From: Bacteroidia bacterium
Lineage (GTDB): Bacteria > Bacteroidota > Bacteroidia > Cytophagales > Cyclobacteriaceae
DNA length: 44,254 nucleotides
NCBI GenBank assembly: GCA_030426345.1
Contig: JAUHYU010000037.1
Coordinates: 1-44,254, forward strand
Direction: 5' to 3'
The notes under the pieces are model-generated. The model was not told the origin of the DNA. It saw only the letters and a program-made list of their open reading frames with translations, and made no database searches. Positions 25,052-33,448 of the stretch are shown one piece after another. The translations under genes and the position numbers were made by a program. Numbering within the stretch: the first letter of the stretch is position 1; each line of letters starts with the position of its first letter.

Positions 25052-25960
25052 ATGAAGGTTTTTTTGCATATTTTGGTTTTGTTAGTGGTGGTTTCCTGTG
25101 GCGCCAAAAAGGATAAGTCTGAGGTTGTCGGGGATAAGCCGGTGGTGGCAGTAGTCAACTACCCATTATCTTATTTTGCCAAATCAATTGGTGGCGAAGA
25201 TGTGGAGGTTTACCTGCCGGAACTGTCAGGTGATCCGGCCTATTGGAAGCCAACCGAAGAACATATTGTATTATATCAAAATGCGGATTTAATACTGACC
25301 AACGGGGCAAGTTATGCGAAATGGCTCGAAAAGGTGAGCTTGCCGACATCTAAAATAGTTTCGTCACTTCATGGCCATGAAGATCAGGTTTTGGAGACTG
25401 ACGACGGACTGGTACATAGCCACGGGAATGAAGGAATGCATAGCCATAAAGGAACGGCCATCACCACCTGGCTCGATTTTAAGCTAGCTATTACTCAGGC
25501 AAAAACCGTCAGGGATGCCTTGATCAATCTGATTCCTGCCAAGAAAGATGAATTTAAAAAAAGGTATGAAAAGCTGGAAAATGATCTGATTACCATTGAC
25601 AACAAGATGACCAACCTTGCGGGTAAGATCGGGCATACAGAACTCATCGTCTCGCATCCCATATACCAATATCTGGCAAAGGAATATGGTCTGAAATTGC
25701 TCAGTATGCACTTGGAGCCTGACGAAGCTCCATCGCCTGAGCAGTGGGAAAGGCTGGAAAATCTATCAAAAAACCATGAAATTATTCTTTGGGAGGATAT
25801 GCCTTTAGATGAGGTCGCTCAGAAACTTCGAGAACTTGGTATTACCCCTCTAGTTTTTCATGCGTGTGGGAATAAACCTGAATCAGGAAATTTTATTAGC
25901 GTGATGGAGGAAAATATAAATCAATTGGAAGATGCTTTTTTGAAAAGCCAGAAGAATTGA
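25052..25960 (+). CDS. ZnuA/TroA-like metal-binding lipoprotein
   Basis: 302 residues, lipoprotein signal with Cys16 (VLLVVVSCG). Cluster A-I (ZnuA/TroA) fold is suggested by NADLILTNGASYAKWLEK, the central helix, and ELIVSHPIYQYLAKEYGL. A His-rich loop lies at about 103-133 (HGHED, HSHGNEGMHSHKG), as in zinc-specific ZnuA proteins. The canonical first ligand (DPH) is replaced by DPAYWKP, and the later DPHxWLD motif by AITTWLDFKLA, so the binding site differs from classical ZnuA; His near 201 (SHPIYQYLA) is kept. It lies 11 bases after an FtsX-like permease, not a ZnuB-like one. Zinc is the most likely ligand, by inference from the His-rich loop and fold. Confidence 0.85.
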   Translation: MKVFLHILVLLVVVSCGAKKDKSEVVGDKPVVAVVNYPLSYFAKSIGGEDVEVYLPELSGDPAYWKPTEEHIVLYQNADLILTNGASYAKWLEKVSLPTSKIVSSLHGHEDQVLETDDGLVHSHGNEGMHSHKGTAITTWLDFKLAITQAKTVRDALINLIPAKKDEFKKRYEKLENDLITIDNKMTNLAGKIGHTELIVSHPIYQYLAKEYGLKLLSMHLEPDEAPSPEQWERLENLSKNHEIILWEDMPLDEVAQKLRELGITPLVFHACGNKPESGNFISVMEENINQLEDAFLKSQKN

Positions 25961-26069
25961 TTCATGGATTTTGAAGGCTTTTGTGTCCAATTAAAAAGTT
26001 TGGTTTATAATAAAGAATTAAACAATTTTGGCGTTTATAGCAGAACCAATCGATAGATATTTGCAAAGC

Positions 26070-26849
26070 TTGAAATATTATATTTTTATCATAGCCATTT
26101 TTATTTCTGTGCCGTCTTGGGCGCAGGAGACTGAATATACTGCCACAGGAGAGTACCAGGGTAAAAATATTTACGTCCAGAATCCGTTGTCTCCCGACAA
26201 GGTTAATTTTTGTACGTCGTCCGTATACTTAAATGAAAAGTTGATTATCACCTCGCCAAAAACCTCTGCCTATGAAATTAACCTTTCTCATCTGGACCGG
26301 GGAGGTGCTGTTTTTATAAAAATAGTACACAAACAAGGTTGCAAGCCGAAGATCATCAACCCGCAGGTCATTCGCGGAAAAAACAAGTTTCAATTTCTCA
26401 ATGTTAGCGCAGATGCTATATCCGTTTATTGGACTACTGTGGGCGAGCAACACAATGGCAAGTTTTATTTAGAGCATTACCTATATAGAAAATGGATGAA
26501 GGAAGCGGAGGTGGCTGGCAAGGGGTCTTTTGAGTCGAACCAATATAGCCTAAAACCTGATCTGCATACCGGCGACAATAAGTACAGGATTATCTATGAA
26601 CAACCGGATGGAAAAGTGTTTTTCAGCAGGGTTTTTGAATATTTCAATGATGCAGAACCAGTCAGTTTTTTCCCTACAAAAGTTGTAGATAAAATAACCC
26701 TTTCGAAAAGTACTAATTATTCAGTTGTTGATTCTTACGGAAATAAAGTGGCTGTAGGAAAAGGAAAAGAGATAACGCTTAATAACCTAAAAGCCGGTTT
26801 GTACTTTTTGTACATCGACAATCGCGAAGAAAAATTCGTAAAGAAATAA
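26070..26849 (+). CDS. Small secreted protein with T9SS-like C-terminal domain
   Basis: 259 residues when started at TTG 26070, which begins a proper signal peptide (MKYYIFIIAIFISVPSWAQ); another TTG at 26028 would add 14 unlikely residues. No ATG is available. The middle is beta-rich (KIVHKQGCKPKIINPQV, YRIIYEQPDGKVFFSRVFEY) without a known motif. The last ~60 residues (TLSKSTNYSVVDSYGNKVAV...LNNLKAGLYFLYIDNREEKFVKK) match a short type A T9SS sorting domain. It follows the metal-binding lipoprotein by about 110 bases, which include an AAAATCCATG copy at 25963. Its stop is one base from that of the convergent mtaB. Confidence 0.7.
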   Translation: MKYYIFIIAIFISVPSWAQETEYTATGEYQGKNIYVQNPLSPDKVNFCTSSVYLNEKLIITSPKTSAYEINLSHLDRGGAVFIKIVHKQGCKPKIINPQVIRGKNKFQFLNVSADAISVYWTTVGEQHNGKFYLEHYLYRKWMKEAEVAGKGSFESNQYSLKPDLHTGDNKYRIIYEQPDGKVFFSRVFEYFNDAEPVSFFPTKVVDKITLSKSTNYSVVDSYGNKVAVGKGKEITLNNLKAGLYFLYIDNREEKFVKK

Positions 26850-26850
26850 G

Positions 26851-28170
26851 CTACACAGCATTTACTTCAGAAGCTACCAATTCGCCTACCATTATGCCAG
26901 TGGCATTTACTTCCAATAGTGAAACATCACACAATTGATTGATGAGTTCAGGGGAATATTTGATCGAAACTCGTAAATAATTGTCTGTATATCCATGGAT
27001 TTTACCCCCTTCTATGTCTTTTTCAAATAGAACCTTTCGGGAAGTTCCGGCAAACTGATTGTAGAAAAATCTTCTTTTTTTCTCGGAAAGCGAACGGAGC
27101 ATTTTGGATCTTTTGGCGCGTTCCTTCTGTGGCACTACATCCTCCATTTCATTGGCCAATGTATTGGCGCGCTCTGAGTAAGTGAAGACATGCAGATAGG
27201 CAATATCCAGTTCATTCAGATAGTTGTAAGTGTCCATGAAATCTGCCTCTGTTTCTCCGGGATACCCAGCGATGACATCTACCCCGATACAACAATCCGG
27301 AATGGCTTGGCGAATAAAGCCTACGCGCTCTGTATACAATTCCCGTTGATAGCGGCGTTTCATGGATTTTAGAACCTGATTACTGCCAGATTGGAGTGGA
27401 ATGTGGAAGTGGGGCATGAACTTGTGGGAAGAAGCTGTAAACCGAATAATTTCTTCAGTGAGTAAGTTTGGCTCTATAGAAGATATTCTTATTCGGTCGA
27501 TTCCCTCCACATGATCCAATTCCTTGATTAAGTCGATAAACTTATCTTCTCTTTTTCCATTTCGAATACCAAAATCTCCGGTATTTACGCCTGTCAGCAC
27601 AATTTCTTTCACCTCGTTTTGAGCAATCGCCCTTACAGAGTTAAGTACATTTTCTATGGTATCACTGCGACTTTTTCCTCGAGCTAAAGGGATTGTGCAA
27701 AATGTACATGAATAGTCGCAGCCATCCTGCACTTTAAGAAAGGTGCGCGTGCGGTCATTGAGCGAATATGCATTATTGAAAGTAGTTGCTTCTGCAATGT
27801 CTTGTGCAAAAACCTGAGTTTTAGGATGCTTCTCAAAACCGTCTAGTAACTCCAAAAGTTTAAATTTCTCTGAAGCACCGAGCACGGCATCTACTCCCGG
27901 GATTTCGGCAATTTCATCTGGCTTCAATTGGGCGTAACATCCAATTATAATAATATACGGATCTTGGCTAATTTTTTTGGCATCCTTAACTATCTGGCGG
28001 CATTTTTTATCAGCATTGTCAGTAACAGAACAGGTGTTAATAACGAAAATATCAGGAGCATCTTCAAATTCTACTTTTTGAAATCCATGCTGCTGAAACA
28101 TTCGGATAATCGAAGATGTCTCCGAAAAATTGAGCTTGCAACCCAATGTATAAAATGCCACTTTTTTCAT
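26851..28170 (-). CDS. mtaB: tRNA t6A37 methylthiotransferase MtaB
   Basis: 439 residues. It is a radical-SAM methylthiotransferase that converts t6A to ms2t6A at position 37 of tRNAs reading ANN codons. The N-terminal MTTase domain has its three cluster cysteines at Cys11 (LGCKLN), Cys47 (NTCSV) and Cys81 (IGCYAQ). The radical-SAM cluster motif is CDYSCTFC (about 151-158), followed by IPLARGKSRS. A TRAM domain ends the protein. The DGCDYSCTFCTIP wording and the short N-terminus separate MtaB from MiaB and RimO. A -7 box lies at 28258-28265. It converges with the preceding plus-strand gene, stops one base apart. Confidence 0.93.
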   Translation of the reverse strand: MKKVAFYTLGCKLNFSETSSIIRMFQQHGFQKVEFEDAPDIFVINTCSVTDNADKKCRQIVKDAKKISQDPYIIIIGCYAQLKPDEIAEIPGVDAVLGASEKFKLLELLDGFEKHPKTQVFAQDIAEATTFNNAYSLNDRTRTFLKVQDGCDYSCTFCTIPLARGKSRSDTIENVLNSVRAIAQNEVKEIVLTGVNTGDFGIRNGKREDKFIDLIKELDHVEGIDRIRISSIEPNLLTEEIIRFTASSHKFMPHFHIPLQSGSNQVLKSMKRRYQRELYTERVGFIRQAIPDCCIGVDVIAGYPGETEADFMDTYNYLNELDIAYLHVFTYSERANTLANEMEDVVPQKERAKRSKMLRSLSEKKRRFFYNQFAGTSRKVLFEKDIEGGKIHGYTDNYLRVSIKYSPELINQLCDVSLLEVNATGIMVGELVASEVNAV

Positions 28171-28257
28171 GAAAGATGATTTCAGATAAATAGTTGGTGA
28201 AGATAATTAATCAGGGATACCCTGCCTTATAATATGTTTCTGATACTGCAACGGTTG

Positions 28258-28265
28258 CAAAATTA
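28258..28265 (-). promoter_or_regulatory. Probable -7 box of mtaB, beside a palindrome
   Basis: The minus strand reads TAATTTTG. Its downstream edge overlaps the palindrome TGCAAC-G-GTTGCA at 28247-28259, which could be an operator at the transcription start. The leader also contains CAGGG-ATA-CCCTG at 28212-28224. Otherwise the 280-base gap 28171-28450 shows no gene. Confidence 0.4.
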
Positions 28266-28450
28266 GCTATTTCTATTTTAGAATATAAGTAGGGAGCTCA
28301 TTTTCCGCATGTAATAATAGTTTTTCAATGGAGGAAAGATACTGAAGGTACAGAAAAAGCTGAAGATAAAGCACATATCAAAAAACGGAGCTGTTTGGAA
28401 AATGATTGAGTTATCATCAATTTATATCATAATAATAAATTTTACTGTTT

Positions 28451-29035
28451 ATGAAGTATGCACACTTGTTATTGTTTTTTGTTTTCTCCCCGTTTATTTC
28501 AGACGGACAACATACCGTCATTGAAGAAGGGGTTGGAGTTGGCCAGCTCAAGATAGGACAGACGTATAAGGAGGTAGAAGATATCCTGGGGTTTGCCGGA
28601 AACCTCAAGACGTATGACGATTACCTCGCCGAAGAACTTTTTAATGAATCTCCGGAAATTGCCCTGGAATGTGCTTTGGGGTTTGACTACTATGTCAAGT
28701 ACGAACACTTGCTTACTTTACCAATTTCCTATGTTTTTTTTAAGGATAATATCGTTTCACAAATCAAGATTTCCAGTTTTCCTGCGTATTATTTTCCAGT
28801 TGCAAAAGATGCGCAAACCAAAACTGGATTGAATTTCTGGGCTAGCAATAAGGAAGTCATAGACGTGTATGGGGATCCTGAGTTGAAGGTGGTTTATGAT
28901 GGCCTGATTCTGGATGCTTATTTTTACTTTGAAAACGGGATTACCATCAATTTGAGAGAGAATGATTACAGGTCTGCACACATCTACACTAAACCTGATC
29001 AGGGAATTATAGAAAATTTCAGAAAAGCATTTTAA
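28451..29035 (+). CDS. Secreted hypothetical protein
   Basis: 194 residues. A signal peptide (MKYAHLLLFFVFSPFISDGQ) predicts export. The mature protein alternates strands and helices: VGQLKIGQTYKEVEDILGFAG near residue 30 recalls the helix-turn pattern of SmpA/BamE-like lipoproteins (KxGxTxxxVxxxLG), and the same pattern recurs at KTGLNFWASNKEVIDVYG. This suggests two BamE-like modules, but that is a weak, by-eye comparison, and there is no lipobox Cys. It stands alone between mtaB and a tRNA gene on opposite strands. Function unknown. Confidence 0.65.
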   Translation: MKYAHLLLFFVFSPFISDGQHTVIEEGVGVGQLKIGQTYKEVEDILGFAGNLKTYDDYLAEELFNESPEIALECALGFDYYVKYEHLLTLPISYVFFKDNIVSQIKISSFPAYYFPVAKDAQTKTGLNFWASNKEVIDVYGDPELKVVYDGLILDAYFYFENGITINLRENDYRSAHIYTKPDQGIIENFRKAF

Positions 29036-29150
29036 AAAAAAAATTCCCCTAATTTTATTCAGGTCTTCATCTTTAAAAGGAGACGCAGCTCTACCTTTTG
29101 GTTGAGTTGGATAAGGAATACTATTAAATGAGTGGCCACTGTCCTGTGAT

Positions 29151-29184
29151 AAAAAAAAGCACTTACAATTTGACATTGTAAGTG
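29151..29184 (-). terminator. Terminator of tRNA-Val
   Basis: A perfect 10-bp stem (CACTTACAAT at 29160-29169, ATTGTAAGTG at 29175-29184) with a 5-base loop is followed on the minus strand by eight T. It lies 14 bases after the tRNA. Confidence 0.88.
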
Positions 29185-29198
29185 TTTGATTATCAGTG

Positions 29199-29273
29199 TG
29201 GGCGCTGAGGGATTCGAACCCCCGACCCCCTCGGTGTAAACGAGGTGCTCTGAACCAACTGAGCTAAGCGCCC
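29199..29273 (-). tRNA. tRNA-Val (anticodon TAC)
   Basis: 75 nucleotides on the minus strand. The acceptor stem is GGGCGCT with AGCGCCC and discriminator A, and the anticodon loop TTTACAC is held by CCTCG/CGAGG, giving anticodon UAC. The D arm (GCTCAGTTGGTTCAGAGC) and T arm (GGGGGTTCGAATCCCTC) are normal. CCA is not encoded. It has its own promoter and terminator, so it is a single-gene unit. Confidence 0.97.
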
Positions 29274-29318
29274 TTGTCATTTTAACAGCATTTCGCTGTT
29301 GATTTTGATTTGGGATTG

Positions 29319-29348
29319 CAAAGGTAGAATAGAAATCTGATAATGCAA
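29319..29348 (-). promoter_or_regulatory. Promoter of tRNA-Val
   Basis: On the minus strand: TTG (29348-29346), 19 bases, then TACCTTTG (29326-29319). This is the full Bacteroidota sigma-70-type consensus and lies about 46 bases before the mature tRNA. Confidence 0.8.
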
Positions 29349-29451
29349 ATTCTTTCCTCATAAAAACATCTATAAGGGATTTTTTGGATTAATTATTGCT
29401 TTTCTTTGTTCAGTGGAATCGCTATCCTAATATTAAGTCATTGAAAACTAA

Positions 29452-31911
29452 ATGAATAGCAAAAGGATCATAAAAAAGACGCTTTTGATAATTACAATCT
29501 CTCTTGGATTGTTAATAGGCTCAGGTGTTGCTTTTTCTATTTTTTATAAGGATGAAATAATCACATATTTTTTACAAGAAACCAATAAGCACATATCTAC
29601 TCCGATTGAAGTCGAGCAAATTGAAGTTTCTGTATTCAATTACTTTCCAAATATTTCCATTAACCTTCATGGTGTTACAATATTCAACAAGGATAAAAAG
29701 GGGTATTTGGGAAAGGCAAAGAGGATTAGTGCCTCTTTTAGTCCATTGGATATTATTGATGAGAACTATACAATCAGCGGATTGCATTTTTCTGATGTGG
29801 ATTTAAAACTCCACATTGATGAAAAGGGCGAACCTAATTATCTTTTTTACAAGCAAGACTCAACATCCACCGGCACGAACTTTATCACCTTGAAGAATGT
29901 GACTGGGGAAAGGCTAAACATTGACTATCTGGATGAGAAATCAGATTATCATGTTGCTTTGTTCGTGAAAAAGGCGGCATCCCAAATAGTACAACACGAT
30001 AAGGTAATTTATATTTCAGGTACGGCAGATTTGGTTTCTGATGAGATTAAGGTAGGCGAAAGGCGTTTTTTTAACAATAAAGTGATCGGGGTAGATACAG
30101 AATTGGAATGGAACCTGAATGATAAAACGTATCATTTTAAGTCTGGTAATTTGCAAGTTGACAAAGGGGAGTTTGATGTGACAGGGATTGTTGATGTTAA
30201 ACAGCGAAATATTGACTTGGCCGTAAAAGGCATAAATACCTCTTTCCAATCTATTAATTCGTTGCTTTCAAATGATTTTTCACAATCTTTTAAAGATTAT
30301 AGGAGTAGGGGAGATGTGTATTTTTCCGGTAAGGTAAAGGGAAATTATGGGGACAGTGCGAACCCCGAGGTTACGATAGAGTTTGGGGCTGAAAATGCTT
30401 CATTTTTCCATCCAGAGTACAAAAAACAAATCAAAAATGTAAACTTCTCAGGTTATTTTTCTACGGGGAGTACCAACAAACGCGAAAATTACCAATTGGA
30501 CTTGAAAGATTTTTCCTGCACACTGGAAGATAAGTCGCTTGTTGGTAGTATGAAACTGCACGATTTTGTCAACTACAATATTGACTTTGCATTGAAAGGA
30601 GAAGCTAGTGTAAATACGCTCATACTGCTATTTCCGGAAAAGGTAAAGGCAGCCCATGGAAATGTTGTCATGGATATTCATGCCTTTGGAAGTCTTAAAA
30701 ACCCAAAACTGGGCAAGGGGTTTAATGCAGAAGGGGAGATAGAGTTTAGAAATATCAGCTTTGTGATGGAAGGTGAAAAACTGCCATTTAATAAAATAAG
30801 CGGCTCCATCATGTTGCGGAAGAATGATCTCGCCGTTAGCAACTTTGTGGGTGAAGTAGGCAATAGTAATTTCAAAATCAATGGATTTGTAAAGGATTTT
30901 TCAAACACAATTTTTACGAAAAGGCGCGTGTATAAAATGCAGGCAGACCTGCAATCTTCGCATTTGGATTTTGATGAGTTGCTTAAGAGTAATTTTGCTT
31001 CGAGGGATACATTGTCCGCCAAGTCAGGAAAATATTCTTTTGGTATCTCTCCTGATATTTCCTTGGATTTCAACTGTGATATTGATGAATTAAGATTCGA
31101 ACGATTTTTTGGAAGGTCAATAAAGGGTCAAATAGCCATCAACAATCGGATAGCCGTGCTGAAAAATATTTCATTTGCTTCGATGGGTGGGCAAATAAAA
31201 GTGAGTGGTTCTGTCAATAATAAGAATGACAACCTAATAGAGACGATTGCTGAGGCCAGTTTTCAACAAATTAACATAGACAGTGCTTTCTATGTTTTTA
31301 AGAATTTTAAACAAGATTGGCTAGTTGATAAAAATCTAAAAGGACAGGTAGATGCTGATATTAATCTGTACATGAATTTTGACAAAAATCTTGTACTCAA
31401 TAGCAAATCGCTTGTCGCGGATATCAATACTTCAATCAAAAATGGAGAGCTTAATAATTTTGAACCCATGATGCAACTGTCAAAGTTTGTGGAAGAGGAA
31501 AGCCTCGCGAATATGCGTTTTTCGCAGATGACCAATAAAATAAGGATTGAAAATCGAACGATCTATTTACCAGAGATGGAGATCAAATCAAATGTTTCAA
31601 ATATCCTGATCAGTGGGCAACATACATTTGACAAAGTGATAGACTACCATCTACGCGTACCGCTTAAAAGTTTTATTCGGATTTCTAAAAAGAAAGGATA
31701 CAGCGATAATGCTAGAAACGGAATGAATTTGCTTTTAAAAATTACGGGAACCACTTCTGATTATCGAATATCCTATGATACGAAAGCATTAAAAGAAAAT
31801 ATCAAAAAGGATTTTCTAGATGAAGGAAAGGAATGGAGGAATATCAAAAATAAAGATGCCATCGAAAAAGAAAATGCGCCCGAGTTGGAAGAAGAATTTT
31901 TTGACTTTTAG
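29452..31911 (+). CDS. AsmA-like envelope protein
   Basis: 819 residues. One N-terminal membrane helix (TLLIITISLGLLIGSGVAFSI, about 9-30) anchors a very long beta-rich domain. The start has the AsmA hallmark (NISINLHGVTIFNKDKKGYLGKAKRISASFSPLDII), and the C-terminal third (SFASMGGQIKVSGSVNNKND, VDADINLYMNFDKNLVL, FDKVIDYHLRVPLKSF) the AsmA_2 pattern. AsmA/TamB/YhdP proteins form bridge-like hydrophobic grooves that move phospholipids between inner and outer membranes, by established knowledge of that superfamily. Its stop overlaps the convergent hldD stop by four bases, putting it next to LPS genes. Confidence 0.88.
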   Translation: MNSKRIIKKTLLIITISLGLLIGSGVAFSIFYKDEIITYFLQETNKHISTPIEVEQIEVSVFNYFPNISINLHGVTIFNKDKKGYLGKAKRISASFSPLDIIDENYTISGLHFSDVDLKLHIDEKGEPNYLFYKQDSTSTGTNFITLKNVTGERLNIDYLDEKSDYHVALFVKKAASQIVQHDKVIYISGTADLVSDEIKVGERRFFNNKVIGVDTELEWNLNDKTYHFKSGNLQVDKGEFDVTGIVDVKQRNIDLAVKGINTSFQSINSLLSNDFSQSFKDYRSRGDVYFSGKVKGNYGDSANPEVTIEFGAENASFFHPEYKKQIKNVNFSGYFSTGSTNKRENYQLDLKDFSCTLEDKSLVGSMKLHDFVNYNIDFALKGEASVNTLILLFPEKVKAAHGNVVMDIHAFGSLKNPKLGKGFNAEGEIEFRNISFVMEGEKLPFNKISGSIMLRKNDLAVSNFVGEVGNSNFKINGFVKDFSNTIFTKRRVYKMQADLQSSHLDFDELLKSNFASRDTLSAKSGKYSFGISPDISLDFNCDIDELRFERFFGRSIKGQIAINNRIAVLKNISFASMGGQIKVSGSVNNKNDNLIETIAEASFQQINIDSAFYVFKNFKQDWLVDKNLKGQVDADINLYMNFDKNLVLNSKSLVADINTSIKNGELNNFEPMMQLSKFVEEESLANMRFSQMTNKIRIENRTIYLPEMEIKSNVSNILISGQHTFDKVIDYHLRVPLKSFIRISKKKGYSDNARNGMNLLLKITGTTSDYRISYDTKALKENIKKDFLDEGKEWRNIKNKDAIEKENAPELEEEFFDF

Positions 31912-32873
31912 TAATAGATTCCTTTTTCTAGATAGTTATTTACATAGTCTGCCACACCTTGTTCTAGCGAATGGAATTGATATGTAAATCCAATCGATCT
32001 TAGCTTGCTCATATTGGCCTCAGTAAAATACTGGTACTTGTCCCTGATGTCTTCCGGCGTGTCAATAAAAGAGATGTTTTCATGGATTTTGAGTGCTTTA
32101 AATGTTGCTCTGGTCAGGTCAAGGAAGGTACGGGCTTGTCCTGACCCCAAGTTGTAGATTCCTGAATTCTTGCGGTGATGCATCAAGAAAATGCAAGCTT
32201 CTAACAGGTCTTTTATATAGATAAAATCCCGCTTTTGTTCTCCATTTTTAAAATCAGGGTTGTGGGATCTGAAAAGCTTCATTCCTCCGGTTTTCTGGAT
32301 TTGGTTGAAGGCGTGCATGACCACCGAGGCCATTCTGTCTTTGTGGTATTCGTTGGGCCCATAGACGTTGAAGAATTTTAAACCTGCCCAAAAAAATGGA
32401 GCATGAGATTGTTGGAGTGCCCACTTATCAAATTCATTTTTGGATTCCCCATAGGTATTGAGCGGGACGAGTCGGTCGATGGATTTTTCGTCGTCATTAT
32501 ATCCAAATTCGCCAAGTCCATACGTGGCAGCAGATGAGGCGTAAATAAATGGAATTTGATAATCGCTGCATTTCCCCCATAATTTCTTGGAGTAATTGGT
32601 GTTGAGTTTCCACATCAAATCTTTGTCAAATTCGGCGGTATCTGTTCTGGCTCCAATATGAAAAAGACATTCCACTTCTTCATAGTTGCTATCAAGCCAA
32701 GGTATAAATTCATCTCGATCTACTTTTTCGATGATTTGTTTTCCTTCCAGATTTTTACTCTTGGTGGGATTGTCAAATTTATCGACGGCAATAATCGCAT
32801 TGAAATTGTCTGTATTCAATCTGCTGATTAGGCAACTTCCTATGAATCCTGCAGCACCGGTCACTATTATCAT
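31908..32873 (-). CDS. hldD: ADP-L-glycero-D-manno-heptose 6-epimerase
   Basis: 321 residues from ATG at 32873, where MIIVTGAAGFIGS begins directly at the Rossmann motif; a start 17 codons earlier (32924) adds a tail unusual for the family. It epimerises ADP-D,D-heptose to ADP-L,D-heptose for the LPS inner core. Motifs: TGAAGFIGSCL (4-14), the short-chain dehydrogenase Tyr-x3-Lys in NTYGESKNEFDKWAL, GLKFFNVYGPNEYHK and the substrate loop NGEQKRDFIYIKD. The epimerase-specific IGARTDTAEFD is present. It is divergent from queD and lpxB, forming a small envelope cluster. A 7-bp inverted repeat (32884-32904) stands just before the start. Confidence 0.93.
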   Translation of the reverse strand: MIIVTGAAGFIGSCLISRLNTDNFNAIIAVDKFDNPTKSKNLEGKQIIEKVDRDEFIPWLDSNYEEVECLFHIGARTDTAEFDKDLMWKLNTNYSKKLWGKCSDYQIPFIYASSAATYGLGEFGYNDDEKSIDRLVPLNTYGESKNEFDKWALQQSHAPFFWAGLKFFNVYGPNEYHKDRMASVVMHAFNQIQKTGGMKLFRSHNPDFKNGEQKRDFIYIKDLLEACIFLMHHRKNSGIYNLGSGQARTFLDLTRATFKALKIHENISFIDTPEDIRDKYQYFTEANMSKLRSIGFTYQFHSLEQGVADYVNNYLEKGIYY

Positions 32874-32966
32874 CCTCGTCGCTTTTTGCTGCAATTTAGC
32901 AAAACCCAAGCCTTTATGAATCATGATGTTTCGATATATATCAGATAAACAGAACTAATTTCTTCT

Positions 32967-32974
32967 TATTTTTG
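32967..32974 (+). promoter_or_regulatory. Probable -7 box of the queD-lpxB unit
   Basis: TATTTTTG matches TAnnTTTG, 23 bases before the ATG at 32998. It is followed by the purine tract AAAAGGAAGAG, a good ribosome-binding site. No -33 TTG is evident. Confidence 0.4.
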
Positions 32975-32997
32975 CGGCGTAATTAAAAGGAAGAGTG

Positions 32998-33420
32998 ATG
33001 ATCTACATCAGCAGGGATGCTCATTTTTGTGCTGCGCATAAGTTGTACAATGAAAAATGGAGCAAAGAAAAGAACGAAGAAGTATTCGGTGCTTGTGCCA
33101 ATGAAAACTGGCATGGACATAATTTTGATATGACTGTGACGGTAAAAGGAAGGGTTGATCCGGAAACGGGCTTTGTTATGAATTTCAAGGACCTAAACAG
33201 AATTATTAAAGAAGAGATTCACGACAAAGTCGATCACAAGAATCTCAATCTTGATGTGGATTTTATGAAAGGAAAATTGGCAAGCTGTGAAAATTTGGTC
33301 ATGGAATTTTGGGCCATTTTAGCACCAAAAATCCATGAAGTCACATCAGGAAAGGCAAGCCTGCATTGCATCAAACTCAAAGAGACCAATAAGAATTATG
33401 CTGAGTATTATGGAGAATAA
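32998..33420 (+). CDS. queD: 6-pyruvoyl-tetrahydropterin synthase / QueD family
   Basis: 140 residues from ATG at 32998; a GTG one codon earlier is less likely. The family converts 7,8-dihydroneopterin triphosphate to 6-pyruvoyl-tetrahydropterin or, as QueD, to 6-carboxy-tetrahydropterin for queuosine. Zinc ligands are His near residue 15 (FCAAHKLYN) and the two in NENWHGHNFDM; the catalytic Cys lies in FGACANENWHGHN, and DHKNLN and the C-terminal ENLVMEFW segment complete the site. The sequence form is closer to bacterial PTPS than to short QueD, so the queuosine role is not certain. It lies 28 bases before lpxB. Confidence 0.85.
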   Translation: MIYISRDAHFCAAHKLYNEKWSKEKNEEVFGACANENWHGHNFDMTVTVKGRVDPETGFVMNFKDLNRIIKEEIHDKVDHKNLNLDVDFMKGKLASCENLVMEFWAILAPKIHEVTSGKASLHCIKLKETNKNYAEYYGE

Positions 33421-33448
33421 TTCCTAGCCAAAAAAGCCCCCAAAATCC

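Noticed and set aside
29059-29361. A 100-codon minus-strand frame
   Set aside because: It runs through tRNA-Val, its promoter and its terminator.
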